Source of the DNA: Trema orientale | Taxonomy: Eukaryota; Streptophyta; Magnoliopsida; Rosales; Cannabaceae | Assembly: GCA_002914845.1 (NCBI GenBank) | Contig: JXTC01000346.1 | Coordinates: 151,766-215,765 of the forward strand | Length of the DNA: 64,000 nucleotides | Direction: 5' to 3' | Shown: piece after piece, positions 1 through 9,561 of the stretch | Layout: every line of letters begins with the position of its first letter | How positions within the stretch are numbered: position 1 is the first letter of the stretch | The notes under the pieces: model-generated | Told to the model about the DNA's origin: nothing | What the model saw: only the letters and a program-made list of their open reading frames with translations | Database searches by the model: none | Position numbers and translations under genes: made by a program

Positions 1-1623
1 TTGATTCGGAGAAATAATGTTAGAGCAGATAAGACCCAATCGATCAGCTAAAATTTTAGTGATCACTTTATAGAGAAAGTTTCCCAAAACAATTGGCCGA
101 TATTGATCAATAGAAAGAGCATGTTCTACTTTGGTGATCAACACCAGGAAATTTGAATTTAACCCAGGAGCAAGCAAACCAGTTCTAAAAAATTGTTGCA
201 CAGCTGAAACAACATCCTCACCCACAATGTCCCAGTAATGACGAAAGAATTTTCCAGAGAAACCATCGGGGCCAGGTGCACTAGAAGCATCCATAAGAAA
301 AATAGTTGACCTTATTTCGTCAGCAGAAGGAATGCGACATAGATCAAGATTATCCGAAGAAGAGACCATTTTTGGAATGATCTCTTCCACAACCGAGTAG
401 TCGACCACACAATGATGAGATTCAACAAACAAATCTTTGTAGAAAGACAAAATATGAGCGGAAATCAGATTAGAATCCTCAACAATGTCATCACCAATCT
501 TCATATGACTTAGTAGCTTTTTTGACCGCCGAAGTTTTACTACATTATGAAAGAAAGAGGAATTTCTATCCCCTTCCTTTAACCATTTAACTCGGCTCTG
601 CTCACGAAGATAGGTTTCCTCCTGAGACAACAAAGAGTCCAAAGAGGTGAGAGCTTCAATTTCCTGAAACAAGAGGGAATCAGAAGGTCCCTCACTAGCG
701 AGGCGTTCTTGGATAGTGGAGACCCTTTCGGAAGCTTTGGAAATATTGAGACGAAGATCACCCAAAACTTGCCAATTCCAAACCTTCAATTCTTGATTTA
801 AGTCTTTAAGTTTTTTCGCCAACAAGATAGATGGAGAACCAGAAGAAGGACGAGTCCAAACTGTTCGAACAAGATCTTTGAAAGTAGGATGGGAAAGACA
901 CATACCTTGAAAACAGAAAGGTCTCGGACCATAAGATGGAGCCTTCAAAGAAGACAATAACAACGGGTGATGATCTGAATGAGCACGAGGTAAGCAAATA
1001 GAAGACACTTGCTGCCATTGTTCAAGAAACTCTGTATTGCAAAAAGCTCTGTCTAGGCGAGACATCACAATCTTTCCCCTGCGAGTGCCCCGCCAAGAAT
1101 AAAAAGGCCCTTGGGAATCAAGATCATTCAAATTACAAATAGTAACTCCAGTGCGGAAGTCTTCACAAGATTGACGTTTAAGTACCCCAGTAGTTTCATG
1201 GGCCCCCATAACAGAATTGAAGTCTCCCAAAACCAACCAGGGGCCAGTCACATGCAAGCAGTACAAAGAATCCCATAAGTCTCGGCGAGCAATATAATCG
1301 CGACTAGCATAAATAAAGCTTACAGAAAACAGACTGCCATTAAACATAAAAGAGGTAGAAACATGTTGAGAATGAGAAGCCATAACCTGAAAATTGGAAA
1401 TGGAAGCCGAACTAAAAACCCAGAGTGTTGGCAGTGATTTAACATTCTGAGCCACTAAATTAAGGCCTAAAGACCTCCAAAAACGAGCTGGAACTAAATC
1501 AAACATACACATTGGCTCCGCCAAACAAAGGAAGCCAGGTCTATGCCGAGCACATAAGTCTTTCAATGAACGACGGGTGGCTAGGTTGGATATACCCCGA
1601 CAATTCCAATAAAGAATCTTCAT
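1..1623 (-). CDS. LINE ORF2, endonuclease-reverse transcriptase (partial, open to window edge)
   Basis: Multifunctional LINE enzyme: it nicks genomic DNA and reverse transcribes the element RNA at the nick (family knowledge). I translated all 541 visible codons and found no stop. The N-terminal APE-like endonuclease has its hallmark residues: WNCRG at residues 6-10, the acidic residue of LAEP (E36), GDFN at 133-136, SRLDR at 188-192 and SDHHP at 216-220. A linker follows, with the WLKEGDRNSSFFH motif near 347-359 typical of plant L1 ORF2. The RT then begins, with SSAPGPDG near 447-454 and QYRPIVLGN near 507-515. The catalytic DD box, the zinc-finger region and RNase H would lie beyond the left edge. 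The ATG at 1623 is chosen because the conserved endonuclease start begins there and because it overlaps the ORF1 stop as ATGA. Confidence 0.93.
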   Translation of the reverse strand, partial: MKILYWNCRGISNLATRRSLKDLCARHRPGFLCLAEPMCMFDLVPARFWRSLGLNLVAQNVKSLPTLWVFSSASISNFQVMASHSQHVSTSFMFNGSLFSVSFIYASRDYIARRDLWDSLYCLHVTGPWLVLGDFNSVMGAHETTGVLKRQSCEDFRTGVTICNLNDLDSQGPFYSWRGTRRGKIVMSRLDRAFCNTEFLEQWQQVSSICLPRAHSDHHPLLLSSLKAPSYGPRPFCFQGMCLSHPTFKDLVRTVWTRPSSGSPSILLAKKLKDLNQELKVWNWQVLGDLRLNISKASERVSTIQERLASEGPSDSLLFQEIEALTSLDSLLSQEETYLREQSRVKWLKEGDRNSSFFHNVVKLRRSKKLLSHMKIGDDIVEDSNLISAHILSFYKDLFVESHHCVVDYSVVEEIIPKMVSSSDNLDLCRIPSADEIRSTIFLMDASSAPGPDGFSGKFFRHYWDIVGEDVVSAVQQFFRTGLLAPGLNSNFLVLITKVEHALSIDQYRPIVLGNFLYKVITKILADRLGLICSNIISPNQ

Positions 1624-3281
1624 GGAAAGAGGGACTTAGAAGCCCGTGTCACAGGGCAAGAAACCTGAGCTGCTTGGGCTTTTTTCTTTCTTTTTGACTG
1701 AACTTCCTGCCAACCTTCTTCTCTAGCCTCAAAAACCTTAGTAGGAGAGAGAGCACTGGTGTTTAGGCCTTCATCCTCAGCAATGGATGGCACAATGTCA
1801 CTTCCAATAGCAACTGGCTGTGGATGGGAATCCCGTTTGTCCTCTGAATCGTCAACTGAAACAACATTTGTATCTGAAACAGCATTTGTATGCTCATCTA
1901 AATTAGTATGACCTTGATCGTTTTCTTTGGCTAAATCTCTATCGACCGCATGCATGGAATTTCGTTGGCCGTCAGCATGCAAGAGAGTCTCACTCTCCTT
2001 ATTGCGATGCTCAACCCGATTCTCAACCTCCACAACTTCCTCTGCCACATCTGCCCATAGCTTTTTCCCCCCCATTGAAGTCTCACCCCGATTCGGATTC
2101 TCCGCTCCAAGATCCTTTCTGAGGGCCGAAAATGCATTCTTAACAGGAACCTCCGGGTTAATTGGAGACGTAGTGATGGGTCTATAAACCTGTTTTCGAG
2201 TTTGAGAACGGCCCCGATCAACCCTAGAATCCGATTCCTTAACTGTTGTAGATTTATGTCCTCGTCTACAAGAGGAAGCAGTATGGCCAATAATCTTACA
2301 AGAAGAACAAAAGGCAGGCAGTCTTTCATATTCCAACGGGATGAAAAGACAATCGTTTCCTACTTCCACCATTAAAGAATCTGAAATCGGTTGGGATAAA
2401 TCAATGTCAATGAGTATCCTTGCGAAGTGACCGAATTCTCCTTTAAGAGTCATCTCGTAAAATCTAATAGGAACCCCAACTCCCCTAGCCAAGTCTGAGA
2501 GGATTTGCCTATCCCAATATACCCAGGGCAACTCATGGAAGCGTACCCAAACCTGCGCATTAGTGGATCCTTGCGTGTTTGGATTGAAGTTGGAAAACCA
2601 TGGCTGGAGGCGAAGCACTCCAGGTTTTAAATTTAGAGAGCCCATCCCCCAAACTTTATTCTTATCCTCCTCGGAGGATAAAAGGATATGAAAAAATCCT
2701 TTTCCAAGAGAGATTAAGCGCCAAGATGGTGGAAGTTGCCAAACTGATTGTAGTTTAAATTTGAGGTCAGGTAGTTTCCAAGGAGAATAACCTTTTGACA
2801 AAAAGACGCGCCCTATGAGAGAAAATTGACAAAGCTCCATGCGTTTCTTCAAGGAATGTCCGTTAACTTTCACGCAAACAAAGTTACCTTTGATAGAGGG
2901 TTTGGATGATTCTGGAGCAATGGTGGCATCTTGATCAACTCCTTTCGTGTTGGAAGCATTGTGACCAGAATATAAAATCTGAGCAAAGGAAGGACTAGCA
3001 TTCAAGTTACCCAAACCATGGTTACCTGAATTAGTTTCAGCAGCAGTCGCACCTAAAGAAGAGCCAAGGTTACTCTTTTTTGGGACATTACTCAAGTTAC
3101 CCGTTTGCGGTTCCTTATTACCCATTTGTGGTTCCTTGTTACCCAATTGCACAGGTTGAACAAGAGGAAAACCTGCCGCTGCATCTTTTTGGACAGAAAC
3201 AACCTCAAACGACCCTAGATTAGGGTTTTGCAAGGTAATATGAGCATCCACGGTAGCAAGCCTTGAAGGAGCAGCCGCCAT
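1620..3281 (-). CDS. LINE ORF1, DUF4283-like and CCHC zinc-knuckle RNA-binding protein
   Basis: Complete 553-codon ORF, read as the nucleic-acid-binding ORF1 protein of a plant L1 element. Residues about 1-130 are low-complexity and rich in N, G and S, with two adjacent GNKEPQ(M/T) units near residue 50. A DUF4283-like globular region spans about 130-290, with motifs such as FVCVKVNG and WVRFHELPWVYWD. One zinc knuckle of the form CX2CX4HX4C (CSSCKIIGHTASSC) lies near residues 325-338. The C-terminal third is acidic and polar and ends in a basic tail (WQEVQSKRKKKAQAA). Such proteins package LINE RNA with ORF2 (family knowledge). The stop TGA at 1622-1620 overlaps the ORF2 start. The same architecture, decayed, is seen at 18679-20102. 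Confidence 0.93.
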   Translation of the reverse strand: MAAAPSRLATVDAHITLQNPNLGSFEVVSVQKDAAAGFPLVQPVQLGNKEPQMGNKEPQTGNLSNVPKKSNLGSSLGATAAETNSGNHGLGNLNASPSFAQILYSGHNASNTKGVDQDATIAPESSKPSIKGNFVCVKVNGHSLKKRMELCQFSLIGRVFLSKGYSPWKLPDLKFKLQSVWQLPPSWRLISLGKGFFHILLSSEEDKNKVWGMGSLNLKPGVLRLQPWFSNFNPNTQGSTNAQVWVRFHELPWVYWDRQILSDLARGVGVPIRFYEMTLKGEFGHFARILIDIDLSQPISDSLMVEVGNDCLFIPLEYERLPAFCSSCKIIGHTASSCRRGHKSTTVKESDSRVDRGRSQTRKQVYRPITTSPINPEVPVKNAFSALRKDLGAENPNRGETSMGGKKLWADVAEEVVEVENRVEHRNKESETLLHADGQRNSMHAVDRDLAKENDQGHTNLDEHTNAVSDTNVVSVDDSEDKRDSHPQPVAIGSDIVPSIAEDEGLNTSALSPTKVFEAREEGWQEVQSKRKKKAQAAQVSCPVTRASKSLFP

Positions 3282-3306
3282 GAAAGGAGAACCCCCACTA
3301 GAAACC

Positions 3307-3684
3307 CTAGCCGCCGCCCCCCCTCGCCGCCGCTCCTCCTAAATGATGATCACCAGTCGCTTGATGCTGCAAAGGAATAGAACTCGCCACCACCCCATGA
3401 GCACCTTGTGCCGAAGCCCTAACGTTTTCCCCAACCAGCCCATGAGCGCCTTGTTTTTGATTGACCAAAACCAGAGAATCATCTTTTTCCAGCCCATGAG
3501 CGCCACTAGCTTCAAGGATTAAACCTTGATCATAACCATCAATGGCCGCCACTACCCTTACATTAGGATCGTCATTAGAATCATCAAGGAGATGGGAAGC
3601 AACATGGTTTTTTAGCTTAAAATCATTGAATCCATAACCAGAAAGCAAGTACGAAGAAGTATAACGATCTAATTTAGAAGGCAT
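3307..3684 (-). CDS. Upstream ORF in the LINE 5' leader, 125 codons, unknown function
   Basis: An ATG-started 125-codon ORF upstream of LINE ORF1; its stop lies 25 nt before the ORF1 ATG, in a different frame. The peptide resembles no domain I recognise. It has an acidic N-terminal half, three spaced GAHG(L/V) motifs and a glycine-rich end (AAARGGGG). In the second LINE this region is missing because that copy is 5'-truncated, so conservation cannot be tested here. It may be a regulatory upstream ORF, an old N-terminal part of ORF1 separated by a frameshift, or chance in a GC-richer leader. The ORF itself is certain; coding function is doubtful. Confidence 0.4.
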   Translation of the reverse strand: MPSKLDRYTSSYLLSGYGFNDFKLKNHVASHLLDDSNDDPNVRVVAAIDGYDQGLILEASGAHGLEKDDSLVLVNQKQGAHGLVGENVRASAQGAHGVVASSIPLQHQATGDHHLGGAAARGGGG

Positions 3685-6600
3685 GATTGAAATTTAGATG
3701 TAGAAAATCAAGAAGAAAACGTTGAAAGAGGGAACCCTAGCAGAGCAAAAATTCGCATCTTGGACTTCGTAATAAGCCACTTCCAGCTTAGGCACCTTGA
3801 GATATTAGGTAAGTTTCGGGCAATAAATTCCTTGTTTTGAGCTCTCTCAGAAGAGAATAACAAAAATTGATAGAAAATTGCCAATTGGGTAAACTTGGTG
3901 CCAGATACAGCGAACTGAGTTCTAGACCAACAAATACTCTTTATTTGGTACCTTGAGATATTGGGGAAGTTTCGGGCAACAAACTTCTTGTTTTGAACTC
4001 TCTCCAAAGAGAATGACCCAAAGTGATCGAAAATCGCCAATTGGGAAAACTAGGTGCTAGATACAACGAAATGAGTTCTTAACGAACAAATACTCTTTGT
4101 TTGGTATTTTGAGATATTGGGTAAGTTTGGAGCAACAAACTCCTTGTTTCGAACTCTCTCCAAAGGGAATGACCAAAGTTGATCGAAAATTTCTATTTGG
4201 GAAAACATGGTGTTAGATACAACGAAATAAGTTCTGTACCAACATATACTCTTTATTCGGTACTTTGAGATATTGGGTACGTTTCGGGCAACAAACTCCA
4301 TGTTTTGAACTCTCTCCAAAGAGAATGACCAAAATTGACCGAACATTGCCAGTTGGGAAAACTAGGTGTTAGATACAACGAAATGAGTTCTAGACCAACA
4401 AATACTCATTATTTGGTACCTTGAGATATTAGGTATGTTTCAAGTAACAAACTCCTTGTTTTGAACTCACTCCAAAAAGAATGACCAAAATTGATCGAAA
4501 ATTGCCAATTGGGAAAACATGGTGCTAGATACAACGAAATGAGTTCTTTACCAACAAATACTCTTTATTTGGTACTTTGGGATATTAGGTATGTTTCGGG
4601 CAACAAACTCCTTGTTTTGAAATCCCTCCAAAGAGAATGACAAAAATTGACCGAAAATTGTCAATTGGGAAAACTAGGTGCTAGATATAATGAAATGAGT
4701 TCTAGACCGACAACTACTCTTTATTTAGTACTTTGAGATATTAGGTAAGTTTCGGGCAACAAACTCCTTATTTTGAACTCTCTCCTAAGAGAATGACCAA
4801 AAGTGACCGAAAATTGCCATTTGGGGAAACTAGGTGCAAGATACAACGAAATGAGTTCTAGACCAACAAATACTCTTTATTTGGTACCTTGAGATATTAC
4901 GCAAGTTTCGGGCAACAAACTCCTTGTTTTGAACTCTCTCCAAAGAGAATGACCAAAATTGGTCGAAAATTGCCAATTGTGAAAACTAGGTGCTAGATAC
5001 AAAGAAATGAGTTCTGGACCAACAAATACTCTTTATTTGGTACCTTGAGATATTATGTAAGTTTCGGGCAACAAACTCCTTGTTTTGAATTCTCTCCAAA
5101 GAGAATGACCAAAGTTGATCAAAAATTGCCAATTGGGAAAACTAGGTGCTAGATACAAAGAATTGAGTTCTAGACCAACAAATACTCTTTATTCGGTACC
5201 ATGAGATATTAGGTAAGTTTGGTGCAACAAACTCATTGTTTTCAACTCTCCCTAAAGAGAACGACAAAAATTGACAGAAAATTGCCAATTAGGAAAACTA
5301 GGAGCTAGAAACAACAAAACGAGTTCTAGACCAACAAATACACTTTATTTGGTACCTCGAAATATTTAGTAAGTTTCGGGCAACAAACTCCTTATTTTGA
5401 ACTCTTCCCAAAGAGAATGACAAAAATTGACCGAAAATTGCCAATTGGAAAAACTAGGTGCTAGATATATTGAAATGAGTTCTAGACCAACAACTACTCC
5501 TTATTTGGTACTTTGAGGTATTAGGTAAGTTTCAGGCAACAAACTCCTTGTTTTGAACTCTCTCCAAAGAGAATGACCAAAATTGATTGAAAATTGCCAA
5601 TTGTGAAAACTAGGTGCTAGATACAATGAAACGAGTTCTAGACCAATAAATACTCATTATTTGGTACCTTGAGATATTATGTAAGTTTCGGGCAACAAAC
5701 TCCTTGTTTTGAACTCGCTCAAAAGAGAATAACCAAAATTGATCAAAAATTGCCATTTGGGAAAACTAGGTGCTAGGTACAAAGAATTGAGTTCTAGACC
5801 AACAAATTAACTTTATTTAGTACCTTAAGGTATTAGGTAAGTTTGGAGCAACAAACTCCTTGTTTTCAACTCTCTCCAAGAGAATGACCAAAATTGACAG
5901 AAAATTGCAATTTTAGAAAACTAGGTGCTAGATACAACGAAATGAGTTCTAGACCAACAAATACTCTTTATTTGGTGCCTTGAGAAATTAGGTAAGTTTC
6001 GGGCAACAAACTCCTTGTTTTGAACTCTCTTCAAAGAGAATGACCAAAATTGATTGAAAATTGCCAATTGTGAAAACTAGGTGCTAGATACGATGAAACG
6101 AGTTCTAGACCAATAAATACTCTTTATTTCGTACCTTGAGATATTATGTAAGTTTCGGGCAACAAACTCCTTGTTTTGAACTTACTCCAAAGAGAATAAC
6201 AAAAATTGATCAAAAATTGCCAATTGGGAAAACTAGGTGCTACATACAAAGAATTGAGTTCTAGACCAACAAATACTCTTTATTCGGTACCATGAGATAT
6301 TAGGTAAGTTTGGAGCAACAAACTCGTTGTTTTCAACTCTCTCCAAAGAGAACGACCAAAATTGACAGAAAATTGCCAATTAGGAAAACTAGGAGCTAGA
6401 TACAACAAAACGAGTTCTAGACCAACAAATACACTTTGTTTGGTACCTCGAAATATGTGGTAAGTTTCGGGCAACAAACTACTTGTTTTGAACTCTTCCC
6501 AAAGAGAATGACAAAAATTGACCGAAAATTGCCAATTGGGAAAACTAGGTGCTATATATAATGAAATGAGTTCTAGACCAACAACTACTCTTTATTTGGT

Positions 6601-8740
6601 ACTTTGAGGTATTAGGTAAATTTCGGGCAACAAACTCCTTGTTTTGAACTCTCTCAAAAGAGAATAACAAAAGTTGACAGAAAATTGCCAATGGGGTACA
6701 CTAGGTGCTAGATACAACGAAATGAGTTCTAGACCAACAAATACTCTTTATTTGGTACCATGAGATATTAGGGAAGTTTCGGGCAACAAACTTCTTGTTT
6801 TGAACTCTCTCCAAAGAGAACGACCAAAATTGATCGAAAATTGCCAATTGGGAAAACCAGGTGCTAGATACAACGAAATGAGTTCTTGACGAACAAATAC
6901 TCTTTGTTTGGTACTTTGAGATATTAGGTAAGTTTGGAGCAACAAACTCCTTGTTTCGAACTCTCTCCAAAGGGAATGACCAAAGTTGACCGAAAATTGT
7001 CATTTGGGAAAACATGGTGCTAGATATAACAAAATGAGTTCTATACCAACAAATTCTCTTTATTTGGTACTTTGAGATTTTCGGTACGTTTCGGGCAACA
7101 AACTCCTTGTTTTGAACTCTCTCCAAAGAGAATGACCAAAATTGACCGAACATTGCCAATTGGGAAAACTAGGTGTTAGATACAACGAAATGAGTTCTAG
7201 ACCAAGAAATGCTCATTATTTGGTACCTTGAGATATTAGGTATGTTTCAGTTAACAAACTCCTTGTTTTGAACTCACTCCAAAAAGAATGACCAAAATTG
7301 ATCGAAAATTGCCAATTGGGAATACTAGGTGCTAGACCCAACAAATTGAGTTCTAGACTAACAAATACTCTTTATTTGATACCTTAAGATATTAGGTAAG
7401 TTTCGGACAATAAACTCTTTGTTTTGAACTCTCTCAAAAGAGAATAACAAAATTTATCAGAAAATTGCCAATTGGGTAAACTAGGTGCTAGATACAACGA
7501 AATGAGTTCTAGACCAACAAATACTCTTTATTTGGTACCTTGAGATATTAGGGAAGTTTCGGGCAACAAACTTCTTGTCTTGAACTCTCTCCAAAGAGAA
7601 TGACCAAAATTGATCGAAAATTGCCAACTGGGAAAACTAGGTACTAGATACAACGAAATGAGTTCTTGACCAACAAATACTCTTTGTTTGGTACTTTGAG
7701 ATATTAGGTAAGTTTCGGGCAACAAACTCATTGTTTTCAACTCTCTCTAAAGAGAATGACAAAAATTGACTGGAAATTGCCAATTGGGAAAACTCGGAGT
7801 TAGATAAAACGAAATAAGTTCTAGACAAACAAATACTCTTTATATGGTACCTTGAGATAATATGTAAGTTTGGAGCAACAAACTCCATATTTTGAACTCT
7901 CTCCAAGGAGAATGACCAAAATTGACCGAAAATTTCCATTTGGGAAAACTAGGTGCTAGATACAACGAAATGAGTTCTAGACCAACAAATACTCTTTGTT
8001 TGGTGTAGGTAAGTTTCGGGCAACAAACTTCTTGTTTTGAACTCTCTCCAAAGAGAATGACCAAAATTGACCGAAAACTACCAATTGGCAAAACTAGGTG
8101 CTAGATACAACGAAATGAGTTCTTGACCAACAAATACTCTCTGTTTGATACTCTAAGATATTAGGTAAGTTTGGAGTAACAAACTCCTTGTTTTTAACTC
8201 CCTCCAAAGAGAATGACCAAAATTGACTGAAAATTGCCATTTGGGAAAACTGGGCACTAGATACAACGAAATGAGTTCTAAACCAACAAATATTCTTTAC
8301 TTGGAACTTTGAGATATTAGGTATGTTTCGGGCAACAAACTCCTTGCTTTCAACTCTCTCCAAAGAGAATGAAAAAAATTGACTGAAAATTGCCAATCGG
8401 GAAATCTAGGTGCTAGATACAACGAAATGAGTTCTTGACCAACAAATACTCTTTACTTGGCACCTAGAGATATTAGGTAGGTTTGGAGCAACAAACTCCT
8501 TGTTTTCCACTCTCTCCAAAGAGAATGACCAAAATTGACCGAAAATTGTCATTTGGGAAAACTAGGTGCTAGATACAACGAAATGAGTTTTGGACCAACA
8601 AATACTCTTTATTTGGTTCCTTGAGATACTAGGTAAGTTTTGGGCAACGAACTCCTAGTTTTGAACTCTCACCAAAGAGAATGTCCAAAATTGACCGAAA
8701 ATTGCCAATTGGGAAAACTAGGTGATAGATACAACGAAAT

Positions 8741-8745
8741 GAGTT
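8741..8745. repeat. Target-site duplication, left (GAGTT)
   Basis: GAGTT immediately left of the solo LTR is repeated at 9557-9561. The uninterrupted satellite reads ATGAGTTCT here, so removing the insertion plus one copy restores the monomer. Confidence 0.9.
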
Positions 8746-9030
8746 TGATACGAACCTCGCCAACTTGTGACGAAACCCGAAAGCTGGATGATGCCTAGGA
8801 CCGTTCTACAATCAGATTCAGATGGGAAACCTCGACCTAACAACTATAAAGACATGTGAACCTCGGTGTAAGGGAAGACGCCACAATCAATGATGGAAAA
8901 CTCGATTGATAAGTCAAGGGATGAACGCCACAGAGAAATCTGATATGTTCGAATAAGTTCTCAAAGAACCACAGAGAAGTTACTCTCAGTTTTAATGAAT
9001 TGTAATCTGATTTTATTGAATGAAAGGTGT

Positions 9031-9042
9031 ACAATATATAGG
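9031..9042 (-). promoter_or_regulatory. TATA-like box in the solo LTR
   Basis: On the minus strand the sequence reads CCTATATATTGT, a good TATA-box match about 515 bp into the 811-bp LTR. Position and orientation agree with the minus-strand coding remnant. Promoter activity is inferred, not shown. Confidence 0.45.
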
Positions 9043-9339
9043 CCAAGGGCCACGAAAATTTCAGCCATAAAATGCCAAAAACGTCTAAGGCAACTTATCC
9101 AAAATCAGAAAAGGAAAGTAGGAAAATAACCCTAAAAACTAAGCTGAACTCGTCCCTAATTACATAGTAGGTAAATCTGATTTTAATCCCTTAATTTTCA
9201 GCCTATTACATGCCACTTAATAAAAGGAAATAAGCAAATAAATCATTTTGGAAAACTTCCTAAAATAACCAAGATAGGAAAGTAAGCTATGACTTGGTAT
9301 TCAAGCCTATACAAATCAGATTTCCCCTTTTATATGCGC

Positions 9340-9556
9340 CTATAGACTTTCCTGAACTTGAATCAAACTTGTAATGGGCTTAGAAATTCGTTCATCTCCT
9401 TCAATGGGCCTCCACGCGCATGCCTGAGCCCAAATGTCTTGAATCAGCCCACTTAATGCATTTTTGAATCTCTTGGCACGTGCTCTTGTAACTGGACCAA
9501 TGGAAACTTGAATAGGATCCGCATTCCAAGCTCTTGTGCTTGCCATGTCCTCATCA
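9340..9556 (-). pseudogene. C-terminal tail of a gypsy polyprotein encoded inside the LTR
   Basis: Reading from the LTR 5' end, the frame encodes a tail with GPVTRARAKRFKNALSGLIQ, a composition common near the end of plant Ty3/gypsy polyproteins (recalled pattern, not searched). It ends about 70 codons into the LTR at a stop at 9342-9340. This implies that in the parent element the pol frame ran into the 3' LTR. The upstream part was lost when the element collapsed to a solo LTR, so it is only a coding remnant; the satellite-derived ATG just outside is fortuitous. Confidence 0.6.
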
Positions 9557-9561
9557 GAGTT
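9557..9561. repeat. Target-site duplication, right (GAGTT)
   Basis: Second copy of GAGTT, followed directly by satellite sequence (CTTGACCAACAAATAC) in phase with the left side. Confidence 0.9.

Larger units (their letters stand above)
1..3790 (-). mobile_element. L1-type LINE retrotransposon, left copy (3' part outside window)
   Basis: A non-LTR retrotransposon read on the minus strand. From its 5' end it has a leader of about 100 bp (3685-3790), a 125-codon upstream ORF, ORF1 and the first 541 codons of ORF2. The 5' end abuts the 156-bp satellite near 3790, so the element probably sits in the same array as the second LINE at 14252-20145. Both main ORFs are free of stops as far as visible, unlike the second copy, which suggests a younger insertion. 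The 3' half of ORF2, the tail and the second target duplication lie outside the window, so completeness cannot be judged. The 5' boundary is placed where the satellite pattern starts, to within about 15 bp. Confidence 0.9.
8746..9556 (-). mobile_element. Solo LTR of a Ty3/gypsy-type element inside the satellite
   Basis: An 811-bp non-satellite block bounded by TGAT and ATCA, that is TG...CA ends with a 4-bp inverted match, and flanked by the 5-bp duplication GAGTT. No internal retroelement sequence is present, so it is a solo LTR left by recombination between two LTRs. Minus orientation is inferred from a TATA-like box (9031-9042) and from a gypsy-style polyprotein tail reading into the LTR from its 5' end (9340-9556). 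Confidence 0.88.

Noticed and set aside
1512..2187. Plus-strand ORFs antisense to LINE ORF1/ORF2
   Set aside because: Shadows of the intact minus-strand genes.
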